From NCBI GenBank assembly GCA_964543475.1, contig CAZIYJ010000004.1:62001-126000 (forward strand): a stretch of 64,000 bases of DNA. Reading direction: 5' to 3'. The first letter of the stretch is position 1, and each line of letters opens with the position of its first letter. Source of the stretch: JAYSYM01 sp964543475. GTDB taxonomy: Bacteria > Bdellovibrionota > Bdellovibrionia > Bdellovibrionales > JAMPXM01. The notes below the pieces were generated by a model, which did not search any database, was not told the origin of the DNA, and saw only the letters and a program-made list of their open reading frames with translations. The translations under genes and the position numbers were made by a program. Below are positions 17,503 to 25,567 of this stretch, in pieces.

Positions 17503-18312
17503 ATGTGCCAACTTCTTGGTATGAACTGTAACACTCCCACCGACATCTGCTTCTCGTTTACTGGCTTTCAAGCGCGTGGCGGACTTACGGACGTACATAA
17601 AGATGGTTGGGGAATCGCATTTTTCGAAGGCAAGGGAGTCAGGCAGTTTTTGGACTCAATAGCATCTGCTCATTCACCGGTCGCAGAATTAGTCCGAAAT
17701 TATCCGATCAAATCAAGAAATGTTATCGCGCATATTCGTAAGGCCACTCAAGGAGTAGTTTCTCTTGAAAACACTCACCCCTTTTCTCGTGAACTTTGGG
17801 GTTTCTATTGGATATTTGCACACAACGGAAACCTTGTCGGGTTTAAGCCAAAGTTAAACGGAAGCTTTAACCCTGTTGGGCAAACCGATAGCGAAGAAGT
17901 CTTTTGTTGGATTCTTCAGGAGCTCAAGCTTCGCTTTGGCGACATCTACCCCGGCCCAGAAAAAGTTTACGATGCAGTTCATGAACTGACTCTTAAAGCC
18001 GGCGCATTTGGAGAATTTAATTTTCTGTTTTCTAATGGCGAAATGCTAATTGCTCATTGCTCAACTCAACTTTGCTACATCGTTCGAAAAGCGCCCTTTG
18101 CACAAGCTAGCCTTAGCGATCGCGAAGTAACGGTTGATTTTAGTTCTCTCACCACTGCTAACGATCAGGTCGCAGTTATCGCGACCATTCCTCTAACTGA
18201 TAATGAAAAATGGACCATCCTCGATCCTGGGCATCTCTGCTTTTTCAGGGATGGAGCACTCTTAGAAAATCGGAAGACTGCTCCCGGGAAAAAGAATATT
18301 TGCACTAGCTAG
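17503..18312 (+). CDS. Class II glutamine amidotransferase (YafJ/EgtC-like)
   Basis: A 269-residue Ntn-type glutaminase. The nucleophile Cys follows the initiator Met (MCQLLGM), and the glutamine pocket motifs HIRKATQG, AHNGNL and GQTDSEE are in family order. No synthase or sugar-isomerase domain is attached, as in E. coli YafJ and mycobacterial EgtC (gamma-glutamyl hydrolase of ergothioneine synthesis). No ergothioneine gene is nearby, so the YafJ-type role of unknown substrate is more cautious. It is preceded by a GAGG ribosome site 8 nt before ATG and a candidate promoter. The stop overlaps that of a small convergent gene. Confidence 0.9.
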   Translation: MCQLLGMNCNTPTDICFSFTGFQARGGLTDVHKDGWGIAFFEGKGVRQFLDSIASAHSPVAELVRNYPIKSRNVIAHIRKATQGVVSLENTHPFSRELWGFYWIFAHNGNLVGFKPKLNGSFNPVGQTDSEEVFCWILQELKLRFGDIYPGPEKVYDAVHELTLKAGAFGEFNFLFSNGEMLIAHCSTQLCYIVRKAPFAQASLSDREVTVDFSSLTTANDQVAVIATIPLTDNEKWTILDPGHLCFFRDGALLENRKTAPGKKNICTS

Positions 18313-18431
18313 AGTCTTGATACGATCAAGTTCATTGCAAAGACTAAGAGCAGAAGTGATGTCACTGCAGCAAACGGAAAATTACGTCGTTCTTTAATTT
18401 CTTTTGCTTTCAAATTATTAGCTAAACTCAT
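18309..18431 (-). CDS. Predicted 40-residue single-span membrane protein
   Basis: A short gene: ATG at 18431, stop TAG at 18309-18311. The N-terminal 18 residues are charged (AKEIKERR), followed by one hydrophobic segment of about 20 residues (FAAVTSLLLLVFAMNLIV) and a final SRL. A purine-rich CAGGGGGAA lies 3-4 nt upstream. The positive-inside pattern and clean helix favour a real inner-membrane microprotein. It overlaps the amidotransferase stop by 4 nt, convergently. No homology could be recognised; function unknown. Confidence 0.5.
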   Translation of the reverse strand: MSLANNLKAKEIKERRNFPFAAVTSLLLLVFAMNLIVSRL

Positions 18432-18717
18432 TAATTCCCCCTGATTCTTATTTCAAGATTGTTAAATGCATTCTTGGTACCAACCCAGCTCAGCTCTACA
18501 CTCAGAAAGCTACCTTTTTCGCCAACTGAGAGCGGATTAGACAGAAATACGATCTATTTGGATATCCAAGCTGAGACATTATAAGGCTGATTTAGCGGCT
18601 AGATTTAGCTAAAGCGAGTTTATACTTTATTAAACAGAATCGATTGAAAACGATAACCTGTATCGCGAAATCTTCTTCAGCAGTCTTACCATGAGTAAGT
18701 GTTAAGCTGTGTTCAAT
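18432..18717. other. Intergenic region before the XRE gene
   Basis: About 285 nt, AT-rich between 18530 and 18660, serving as upstream region for both the 40-residue membrane protein (-) and the XRE regulator (+). No gene, tRNA or strong hairpin was seen. Confidence 0.4.
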
Positions 18718-18993
18718 ATGAACGATTCTAAGCGGGTGAAAAACCACGCACAGAAGAGACTAAACAAATTACCTACCAAGCACCGGAATGAAGTTCTTTC
18801 CGATCTTCGTATGATTTCATCAGCAGTTAAGATCAAACGAAAGCTGCTGGGCATTACACAAGAAGGCCTTGCTGAAGTCCTCGACATCGCTCCCACGACC
18901 GTTCAGTTCATTGAGCAGCAGCGACGTTATCCAAGCCTTCCAATGCTTCTCTATATCTGCAGATATTTGGAACTGAAAATTAAAATTGGCTAA
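18718..18993 (+). CDS. XRE-family helix-turn-helix regulator
   Basis: A 91-residue protein (94 if the GTG at 18709 is used; neither start has a clear ribosome site). After a basic N-terminal 45 residues, an HTH_3 domain appears: KIKRKLLGITQEGLAEVL, the recognition helix APTTVQFIEQQRRYPS, and a closing helix. It binds DNA as a dimer. No toxin gene is adjacent, so it is not an obvious antitoxin. It is a different subfamily from the two XRE paralogs near 34 kb, sharing no recognition-helix identity with them. Confidence 0.8.
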   Translation: MNDSKRVKNHAQKRLNKLPTKHRNEVLSDLRMISSAVKIKRKLLGITQEGLAEVLDIAPTTVQFIEQQRRYPSLPMLLYICRYLELKIKIG

Positions 18994-18999
18994 TTAAAC

Positions 19000-20031
19000 T
19001 TAAGTTAGCTGCGGGAAAACCTTTTTAACTTTGTCCCACAAAAATTCGCCGTAGGTAAGATTCTGCGGAAGATTCATTAGACTCAATGAATCCCATCGCT
19101 CGCTTTTCTCTTCTTTAACTCGCTCTAAAAGATTTGTCGGCAATAGCTTGCGATCGATTGGTTCAAGCTTGCACTTCCAGCCTGGATCAAAAAAGAATGG
19201 TAGCGAAATTCGATCTGAACGACCCTGATTTTTTACTCGATGAGGAGTGGCTTTATATATTCCATGAGTCCAAACTTCGAGCATGTCGCCAATATTGACT
19301 ACAAAAGTTCCTTTGATCGGAGGCGCCTCAATCCAGCCTCCCTTTCGTGACTTAACTTGAAGACCGCCGCTCTCGTCTTGGCGAAGAAGAGTTAAGAAAC
19401 CATAGTCAGTGTGCTCTCGCACTCCCCACTCATCATCGCCTTCTGACCAAACATGCTTTTGATAATTGAAAATGCGAAACAAGATCGTAGGGTCATCGCT
19501 AAAGCGTTCACGAAAATATTTTCGATCAAGACCAAGCGACAGCGCAATACCCTCCATGACGAAGTGCCCTAACTCGGTGAGCGCGGACATGTATTCAAGA
19601 GTTAGAGTTTTGAACCGAGCATACTCTTTACGAGATGGCCACTGATTCGGACCGTGCAGCGCTGTGCCTGCCATGACTGATGGATGGTCAGATGAAAGTT
19701 CGCGGCCAAAATAAATTCCTTCCTTGCGATCGGGTCTGCCAGAAGTGAGCTCGCCGCCCGGCGGAAAATATCCTCGCCATGCTAGCCCGCCTTTTTCCAT
19801 TGCGATTTGCATTTTAAATTCTTCATTCTCAGAAAAGAATTTCTGAGCGAGCGAAATTAGTTCGGATTGAAGTTCCTCAGAGACTCCGTGATGACTAACG
19901 TAAAAAAATCCTAAATCGCCAAGTGAGTCGCAAAAGAGCGCCAGAGTAGATTGCAATTCATTAGCGCTCGCACCACTTTTTAATTTCGATATATCTATGA
20001 CCGGAATTTTTTCCACACTAGAAGCGGCCAT
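19000..20031 (-). CDS. 2-oxoglutarate/Fe(II) oxygenase, isopenicillin-N-synthase-like
   Basis: A 343-residue enzyme of the DIOX_N plus 2OG-FeII_Oxy family. The N-terminal half has IPVIDISKL and LGFFYVSHHGV. The catalytic core shows HTDYGFLTLL (His and Asp ligands), GDMLEVWTHGIYKATPHRV (distal His) and RISLPFFF (Arg/Ser binding the 2OG carboxylate). It oxidises a small molecule using O2 and 2OG. The start overlaps the end of the upstream FAD dehydrogenase gene, and both probably act on the same amino acid or derivative. ATG 20031 was taken; a GTG lies one codon earlier. Substrate not predictable. Confidence 0.88.
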   Translation of the reverse strand: MAASSVEKIPVIDISKLKSGASANELQSTLALFCDSLGDLGFFYVSHHGVSEELQSELISLAQKFFSENEEFKMQIAMEKGGLAWRGYFPPGGELTSGRPDRKEGIYFGRELSSDHPSVMAGTALHGPNQWPSRKEYARFKTLTLEYMSALTELGHFVMEGIALSLGLDRKYFRERFSDDPTILFRIFNYQKHVWSEGDDEWGVREHTDYGFLTLLRQDESGGLQVKSRKGGWIEAPPIKGTFVVNIGDMLEVWTHGIYKATPHRVKNQGRSDRISLPFFFDPGWKCKLEPIDRKLLPTNLLERVKEEKSERWDSLSLMNLPQNLTYGEFLWDKVKKVFPQLT

Positions 20032-21268
20032 CACGGAACGGATTCAAATCAACCACGGGTTGTGACTCACTAATTATGTCGCTCACGAGTCGTCCGGTAC
20101 CCATTCCTGATTGTAGGCCCAACATTTGGTGCCCAGTTGCGATGACTAAGTTCTTATGTTTTTTAGATCGGCTAATGATCGGCACTCCATCGGGAGTGCA
20201 AGGTCTTAGCCCACGCCACAACTCAAGCTTCTCAGGTTCATCAGGAATATCCATAAACGCTTTGGCACCCTTAATGATCGCATTCACTCTTCGCTGAGTA
20301 ATCGTGAAGTCCTGATTCACTAATTCAATTGTGCCTGCAACACGAACTGTATTTGCCCGAGGAGTCACCGCGACTTTTCGCTCTACCAACATCAACGGAA
20401 CTTTAGGAGTTTTTGAAAACGGCTTTAGGATCATCGAATAACCCTTGCCGCCGAGAACTGGAATTCTCAAATCAAGCGCTTTACCCATATGAGCTGACCA
20501 GCTACCGGTTGCCAAAACATAATTTGTCGCGCGGATATCGCCGCGAGTAGTTTTAACATGATCAATCGAACCATCACTCTTAAATCCGAAGTCATACAAT
20601 TCTGCTTTTTCTAAAACTTCGTTTTTTCCGTTATCAACGAACTTTCGAAGTGTCTGAACAACTTGAAGTGGTTCAGCGTGTGCTTCTTTCGGAAAATAAA
20701 CGGCACCAGTCAACAATCCGGTCAACGCAGGTTCGAAATTCCGAGTTTCCTCTGCGTTCATTTGCCGGCCCGGAACTCCGTGCTCCGATACTAAATTCAT
20801 TTCTTTTATTGCGTAGTCTAACCCGGCTTGAGTTTGGGCAGCCATGAGAAGCCCTTTTTGCTCAAAACCAAATGTCGGCGATTTTTCATTCAGCTGCGAA
20901 TAAGCATCAAGACTAATTTTTGAAAGTTCAGTGAGCGCTGCAACTGACCGATGCATGTGTTTGTAGTTCATCGAAAATAAGAATCGTACAAGCCAATTCA
21001 TTAACATGAAGCTAGGCTGAGGTTTGATGTAGAGAGGACTTTCAGGATCAAGAAGCCAACGAACTGACTTTAACAACATTCCTGGCATCGGTAACGGCAT
21101 TGAGAAACAAGGAGTGATCCATCCAGCATTTCCATACGAACACCCGTAACCGATGTCTCCTTTATCAATGACGATAACTTTGTAACCGCGCTGAGAAAGC
21201 TCATACGCGCTAGACATTCCGATGATTCCGCCGCCGATAACAAGGACATCACAACTTCGTTTTTCCAT
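20018..21268 (-). CDS. FAD-dependent D-amino-acid dehydrogenase (DadA-like)
   Basis: A 416-residue flavoprotein of the DAO family. VLVIGGGIIGMSSAYELSQ near residue 8 is the FAD-binding Rossmann loop; YGCSYGNAGWITP, LATGSWS and the C-terminal RPCTPDGVPIIS and ATGHQMLGLQSGMGTG are DadA-type signatures. It deaminates D-amino acids (or D-hydroxyproline) and passes electrons to the respiratory chain at the inner membrane. D-amino acids from peptidoglycan are an obvious source in a wall-degrading bacterium. The stop overlaps the oxygenase start by 14 nt, indicating a two-gene operon. Confidence 0.9.
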   Translation of the reverse strand: MEKRSCDVLVIGGGIIGMSSAYELSQRGYKVIVIDKGDIGYGCSYGNAGWITPCFSMPLPMPGMLLKSVRWLLDPESPLYIKPQPSFMLMNWLVRFLFSMNYKHMHRSVAALTELSKISLDAYSQLNEKSPTFGFEQKGLLMAAQTQAGLDYAIKEMNLVSEHGVPGRQMNAEETRNFEPALTGLLTGAVYFPKEAHAEPLQVVQTLRKFVDNGKNEVLEKAELYDFGFKSDGSIDHVKTTRGDIRATNYVLATGSWSAHMGKALDLRIPVLGGKGYSMILKPFSKTPKVPLMLVERKVAVTPRANTVRVAGTIELVNQDFTITQRRVNAIIKGAKAFMDIPDEPEKLELWRGLRPCTPDGVPIISRSKKHKNLVIATGHQMLGLQSGMGTGRLVSDIISESQPVVDLNPFRDGRF

Positions 21269-21314
21269 GATGGGCCCAGCTTACCCGCGCTTGAGAGGCG
21301 GCGCAACCGAAGGC

Positions 21315-21794
21315 TTACCAACTCAGTTGAAATTTTGCCTGAGACTTTTGCTGTTCGGTATTGTGCTCAATTATGTAAGACGAGGTCGAGCCAAGCTTCT
21401 GCTGAAAACTCAGCGCAACGCCATTTGATTCGACTCGACAATTGAGCTCTGAATCGCGATCTCGAAGGCGAATGGTCCTAAGGTTTGCAAAGTTATATTT
21501 AAGAGGGTCTTTATCCTCTGGCTTGCTCACTTCAGAATCAATCTCCGGCGTTTCGCTCGCAGGCTCTCGACCGCCCCATTCAAGCCGAATGTTTGACCTG
21601 AGCTTTTCAAACTTACTGAAAACCTCTTCGCCAATTTCAAACTTTACAAGATCGCGTACTCTTTTGGCCGGATCGACTTCGTTGCTTTCAAATTTACGGT
21701 TGAGCGGAAGCACCCGAGTCGGGACACTGAAGTTCTGAAAGAGAACAAACAAAATAGAACTGAATATCAAAATGAGAACGACTGGCTTCTTCAC
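21315..21794 (-). CDS. Hypothetical protein with N-terminal membrane anchor
   Basis: A 159-residue protein of unknown family. One hydrophobic segment at residues 4-20 (VVLILIFSSILFVLF) acts as an uncleaved anchor or signal. The remainder is hydrophilic and probably periplasmic: a charged helical part (about 40-75), an acidic linker (ETPEIDSEVSKPEDKD) and a strand-rich end with one Cys. It lies 47 nt upstream of the DadA-like gene on the same strand and may share its transcript. Codon use looks like its neighbours. Confidence 0.6.
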   Translation of the reverse strand: MKKPVVLILIFSSILFVLFQNFSVPTRVLPLNRKFESNEVDPAKRVRDLVKFEIGEEVFSKFEKLRSNIRLEWGGREPASETPEIDSEVSKPEDKDPLKYNFANLRTIRLRDRDSELNCRVESNGVALSFQQKLGSTSSYIIEHNTEQQKSQAKFQLSW

Positions 21795-21905
21795 ATCGCT
21801 CTTATCGGGCCTCAGCGGATGTTACTAAAACGAAATGTTAGTCTTTCGTCTGGACCATCTTGCAGAGCTGCCAACTTCCGATAAAACTTACTGATAAGGA
21901 AAATA

Positions 21906-22319
21906 ATGGAAAACTCAAATTTACCTCAGGTCACAGTTGAATCAATCATGACATCCACTGTTTTTAGCGTTCACGTTTCGATGACGATTCGCGAAGCAAT
22001 CTTGCTTTTAGTTACTAACAAAATCAGCGGGGCACCCGTCATCGATAGCTCAGGGACAGTGGTGAGTGTTGTCAGTGAAGGGATACTTCTCAGGCTTGCG
22101 ACTAAAAAAGGTACAGCAGAAACGATTGGCCCCTGCCTACCTGATCTTCCGGTGGGTGATCAATTAATTACTGCTAAGCGAACTGATTCAATTCAAGCTA
22201 TCTATAAAGCTTTCTTAACTCACTCGGTGCATCGAATTATCGTTGTCGACGACACCCGAAAACTTTTAGGCATTGTTTCTCGGAGCAATATTCTAAAAAT
22301 GCTTGTCCAAGCCAAGTGA
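21906..22319 (+). CDS. Tandem CBS-domain protein
   Basis: A 137-residue protein made of two CBS motifs forming one Bateman module: VESIMTSTVFSV..GAPVIDSSGTVVSVVSEG (about 10-60) and a second half with AIYKAFLTHSVHRIIVVDD..LLGIVSRSNIL (about 95-130). Such stand-alone modules bind AMP, ATP or other adenine nucleotides and regulate partners. No attached enzyme or channel domain is present and the partner is not evident from neighbours. A GGAAAATA ribosome site precedes the ATG. Confidence 0.9.
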   Translation: MENSNLPQVTVESIMTSTVFSVHVSMTIREAILLLVTNKISGAPVIDSSGTVVSVVSEGILLRLATKKGTAETIGPCLPDLPVGDQLITAKRTDSIQAIYKAFLTHSVHRIIVVDDTRKLLGIVSRSNILKMLVQAK

Positions 22320-22342
22320 GCTAATGAATCGAAAGCTTCTAA

Positions 22343-22933
22343 CTACTTAGTTCGAAGATCCAACGCGATGTCAAAGTTGTCGTTGATCATCTTATCTCCC
22401 AAATTTTCGAAAAACTTTCCTGATCCGTAACGAACATTGAACAACGTGCGGTCAACAGAAATATTTCCTTTCGCAGAGCCTTTGCCGTCTTTCACGTCGA
22501 CCATCGCAGGGAATGTGATTGGCTTTGTTTGCCCTTTCACAGTCAAATCACCTGTCACCTCAACGTTCGCATCTTTCTTACCTTTTAAAGGCTTCACTGA
22601 AGTAATTTTGAACTTTGCTGTAGGATGCTTATCGACACCAAAGAAATCATCTGACTTTAAATGACCAGTAAGTTTCTCGTTGTTCTTTGCATCGGTAATA
22701 TCTAAAACTTTGATCGACGACATATCAATTTCGAACTGTCCACCTTTGAGAGTACTGCCCTCAAGGTCAATCTCTCCGCCTTTTAAATTCACTGTTCCAT
22801 TGTGCTGGCCAGTCACTTTCTTCCCGACCCAGCTGAGTTTGCTAGTCGCAGTATCGATTGCCACAGGCTTTGCAGATGCAAGGAGCGGAAGTGCAATCAT
22901 GAGCGCTGCTCCAAACGTGTTAATCATTTTCAT
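22343..22933 (-). CDS. YceI-like periplasmic lipid-binding protein
   Basis: Of two in-frame ATGs the second (22933) is preferred, being 6 nt after AAAGGA; it gives 196 residues beginning with a signal peptide (cleavage near ASA|KP). The mature part is the YceI lipocalin-like barrel: SKLSWVGKKVTGQHNGTV, ALKGGQFEIDMSSI, HPTAKFKITSV, GDLTVKGQTKPITFP and the final NDNFDIALDL. YceI proteins bind polyprenoid or lipid ligands in the periplasm. It is divergent from the LysR gene, which may control it. Confidence 0.93.
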   Translation of the reverse strand: MKMINTFGAALMIALPLLASAKPVAIDTATSKLSWVGKKVTGQHNGTVNLKGGEIDLEGSTLKGGQFEIDMSSIKVLDITDAKNNEKLTGHLKSDDFFGVDKHPTAKFKITSVKPLKGKKDANVEVTGDLTVKGQTKPITFPAMVDVKDGKGSAKGNISVDRTLFNVRYGSGKFFENLGDKMINDNFDIALDLRTK

Positions 22934-23019
22934 CTTGATTCCTTTCATGGGTGTTCATTCCCAATGGTTGATCTAGGTACTTTACGGTAAATGAGGATCG
23001 TACAGTAGACGGCAAAATA

Positions 23020-23048
23020 TGGACACTATGTGCAACCCTATGTACAAT
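23020..23048 (+). promoter_or_regulatory. Probable promoter of the LysR gene with overlapping direct repeats
   Basis: TGGACA (23020-23025), exactly 17 nt, then TACAAT (23043-23048). Two near-identical 10-mers, CTATGTGCAA (23026-23035) and CTATGTACAA (23038-23047), fill the spacer and -10. The ATG follows the -10 by 7 nt and has no ribosome site, implying a leaderless transcript and autorepression. Confidence 0.6.
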
Positions 23049-23055
23049 CCGCGTT

Positions 23056-23940
23056 ATGGAACTAGATTCAATAGCCGTGTTTGTGAAAGTAGTCGAAGCC
23101 GGAAGTTTTTCAGAAGCTGCACGTCTTCTTAAGATGCCAAAGACAACAGTGAGTGCAAAGGTTGCAGCGCTAGAAAGGCGCCTAGGTGTCACACTGATTC
23201 AACGCACCACCCGAAAGCTTCATATCACCGATGCAGGACAGAACTATTTCCGGCATTGCGCCATCGCAATTTCTGAAATTGAAAAAGGCGAATCCGAACT
23301 GTCTGCTGGCACAAGCAAGCCGAAAGGCGTGCTAAAAATTACAGCTCCTGCAGACCTCGGCCACACCTTGTTACCGAAGATTGTTTGCGCCTATCGCAAA
23401 CAATTTCCAGATGTGCGCCTTGAGTTGGTAGTTACGAATCGAATCGTCGACTTAGTAGGCGAGGGAATTGATTTGGCTATTCGAGCAGGCGAATTGAAAG
23501 ACTCATCACTCATCGCAAAAAAGTTTTTTGATAACTCAATTAACTTTTGGGCTTCGCCGGCATACATCAAAAAACACGGTCAGCCGACTCATCCGAACGA
23601 TTTAAAAAAACATGATTTCATTGCGCATGTTGCACTCAAAGAATCAATGGTCCTCAGCGACGGCAAAACCACTGTCGGCCTCGAGATGAATCCAATGATA
23701 AAGGTCGATGATTTTGAAACATTGAAAGCCCTCCTCGTACTTAAAGAAGGAATTGGAGTTCTTCCAAGCTTTGTTCCAGTGAGGGAGCAAAGAACAAAGG
23801 AGCTCGTACCACTTCTTCCGAAGTGGTCGCTTAAAAACACAGGAGGATTTTGGTTTGTTTATCCTAGTCAGAAGTACTCTTCACCAAAGGTGCGTACATT
23901 CATTGACCTTGCGATCGAAGTCGCAAAAGAAGTCTGCTAA
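23056..23940 (+). CDS. LysR-family transcriptional regulator
   Basis: A 294-residue regulator. The N-terminal winged HTH (MELDSIAVFVKVVEAGSFSEAARLLKMPKTTVSAKVAALE region, residues 1-60) is classic LysR of the CrgA/PtrR-like group, followed by a periplasmic-binding-fold effector domain (about 90-290; LKITAPADLGHTLLP, LDLAIRAGELKDSSL). It should bind DNA as a tetramer and answer a small ligand. It is divergent from the YceI gene, the likely target. The predicted promoter leaves no 5' leader. Confidence 0.92.
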   Translation: MELDSIAVFVKVVEAGSFSEAARLLKMPKTTVSAKVAALERRLGVTLIQRTTRKLHITDAGQNYFRHCAIAISEIEKGESELSAGTSKPKGVLKITAPADLGHTLLPKIVCAYRKQFPDVRLELVVTNRIVDLVGEGIDLAIRAGELKDSSLIAKKFFDNSINFWASPAYIKKHGQPTHPNDLKKHDFIAHVALKESMVLSDGKTTVGLEMNPMIKVDDFETLKALLVLKEGIGVLPSFVPVREQRTKELVPLLPKWSLKNTGGFWFVYPSQKYSSPKVRTFIDLAIEVAKEVC

Positions 23941-23944
23941 ACCG

Positions 23945-24673
23945 CTACTTGCAGTTTTTTCCCCAAGTATTTGGAATTCGGTCACTGATACCGAGGTGTA
24001 ACGCTTGCGAAGGATAGTATCCGATCGCTTTGAGTCGGCCCTGGCTTCGCATTCGGCAAAGAGCACTAAATGCCAAGTTCTTATCTCTCGTGCTTTCGAA
24101 TTCAACGTCGACTGAAGTGCCAAATGGGTGTCGTCCGCCAGCTCCATCAACGTTTTTATTATAAGGCTCAGGTCTCCACCAATTATAAATACGACGAACG
24201 CCGATGCCTTTTGCCTGTAAAGACTCAAGAATCTTTACAGCCTCGAAAGCACCTTTCCATGTCGATTTATCTGGGTGAATAAACCGATGAATTTGCTTCT
24301 CTCCATACGTGCACGCAAAGATTTCTGCGCTATCCGGATTAGGGCGAGTCAGCTGCTCACACCAATTAGATGAGCCCGTCGATTTTATGCATGATTTTAC
24401 AAACTCTTTGTAGAGCGTGTTCCCGTAATCGACGTAGGCTTTTTGTTCTTTCGTCGCTTTTACGCAACCCGATCCGCCCATGAGGCCAAAGATAAATTCA
24501 CCGTCATCATGTAAATGACCATGCTCATCTGCAATCGGAGTTGTGAGCCGCCCATCGTCTAGGTCAGTCACTACTGTTGAAGCCGAGTCCGCACATCCAA
24601 CTAGAGAGATTAGTGCCATCGCTGAAGCCAACGACGCCGCTAAACTTCTCGTCCCTGAGAAATTAAATCGCAT
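23945..24673 (-). CDS. M15-like DD-peptidase lipoprotein
   Basis: A 242-residue lipoprotein (lipobox SLVGC, Cys near residue 27). The C-terminal half carries the Zn-binding pattern of the hedgehog/DD-peptidase fold: GRHPFGTSVDVEF (His and Asp) and, near the end, QALHLGIS (final His). RIYNWWRPEPYN before it matches the substrate-binding strand. It probably cleaves D-Ala-containing peptidoglycan stems in the periplasm. The usual WHxH near the C-terminus is reduced to ALHLG, so it is a divergent member. Several cysteines in the first half may form disulfides. It converges with lysR (4 nt apart). Confidence 0.7.
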   Translation of the reverse strand: MRFNFSGTRSLAASLASAMALISLVGCADSASTVVTDLDDGRLTTPIADEHGHLHDDGEFIFGLMGGSGCVKATKEQKAYVDYGNTLYKEFVKSCIKSTGSSNWCEQLTRPNPDSAEIFACTYGEKQIHRFIHPDKSTWKGAFEAVKILESLQAKGIGVRRIYNWWRPEPYNKNVDGAGGRHPFGTSVDVEFESTRDKNLAFSALCRMRSQGRLKAIGYYPSQALHLGISDRIPNTWGKNCK

Positions 24674-24781
24674 ATGGTTCCTTTAGTATAGATCCACAAT
24701 GGAACCAAATCAGCGATTGATCTAGCTTAAAGTTGTATTTGCGAGACTATGGTCCTGCGATTTTGGTTAAACGAGATAGAT

Positions 24782-25534
24782 TTATGAGCAACGTTCCCTG
24801 AGATAGCTCTCGTATTTCTGAACGATAGCTTCGCTTGTAGGCTCTAATCTCGTGCTAGGTCGTGAATAGTTTTTATAGAACAAACGACACTGAGCCCACG
24901 AAGGATAGAACTCTTCGCGATCCTTCTTTTTTTTGCCCATCATTTTGGTTGCAGCATAATTGAGAATCTCATTTAAACCTTCAGAGCTGACTAACCCTTG
25001 ATCAAACAATTCTAAAGAGAGATCAATTGAAGTGAGATAAGCAGTCTGTCCAGCCGGAATTTCTACGTCATAAAGCTGATGAATAAAAATTACGGCTTTA
25101 CCTGGGTGTCTTTCAGAAGCGAGCTTGTAAATTTCAGGATCTTTTTCTCCATTGTCGCCAAACATCAGCATCTGAGTTGGAGCAACTTCACGAACAATTT
25201 GATCAATGGCTTTTGACTTGTGCGTAAGATTATCAAATTTGGTATCGCGTGCGAACAAGCGGCCTTCTGGAAAATGGTTCCAAAAAATAAAGAACTCAGA
25301 GACCGACTTTAACTGCTCTGGAACACCACTCACGTATTCAAATCGCGTCACTACTTTTTCGAGCTCGCGATAAAGCATTGAGAGGCCTGAAAATTCATCT
25401 TGCTTAAGCACAGTTAATTTTTGGAGTTCACGAACATTTGCCTGCCGAATCGTATCATCGATATCTGAAATCACGATGGTATTAGCCGATGCTTTAAAAC
25501 TTACGAGCAATAGAAGCGTTAACAAAAATCGCAT
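24782..25534 (-). CDS. App1-type phosphatidate phosphatase domain protein, exported
   Basis: A 250-residue protein with a signal peptide (cleavage near KASA|N) and a HAD-type phosphatase domain of the App1/DUF2183 family (PF09949). The catalytic DxDxT motif is IVISDIDDTI near 20-29, and the family hallmark MLMFGDNGEKDPEIY lies near 140. Eukaryotic and bacterial members dephosphorylate phosphatidic acid. Export makes periplasmic or prey-directed lipid dephosphorylation possible. It stands alone, divergent from a DoxX-like gene 33 nt away. Confidence 0.85.
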   Translation of the reverse strand: MRFLLTLLLLVSFKASANTIVISDIDDTIRQANVRELQKLTVLKQDEFSGLSMLYRELEKVVTRFEYVSGVPEQLKSVSEFFIFWNHFPEGRLFARDTKFDNLTHKSKAIDQIVREVAPTQMLMFGDNGEKDPEIYKLASERHPGKAVIFIHQLYDVEIPAGQTAYLTSIDLSLELFDQGLVSSEGLNEILNYAATKMMGKKKKDREEFYPSWAQCRLFYKNYSRPSTRLEPTSEAIVQKYESYLRERCS

Positions 25535-25567
25535 GGTTTTCCCCCTACAAACTGCTAGGATCTAAAC

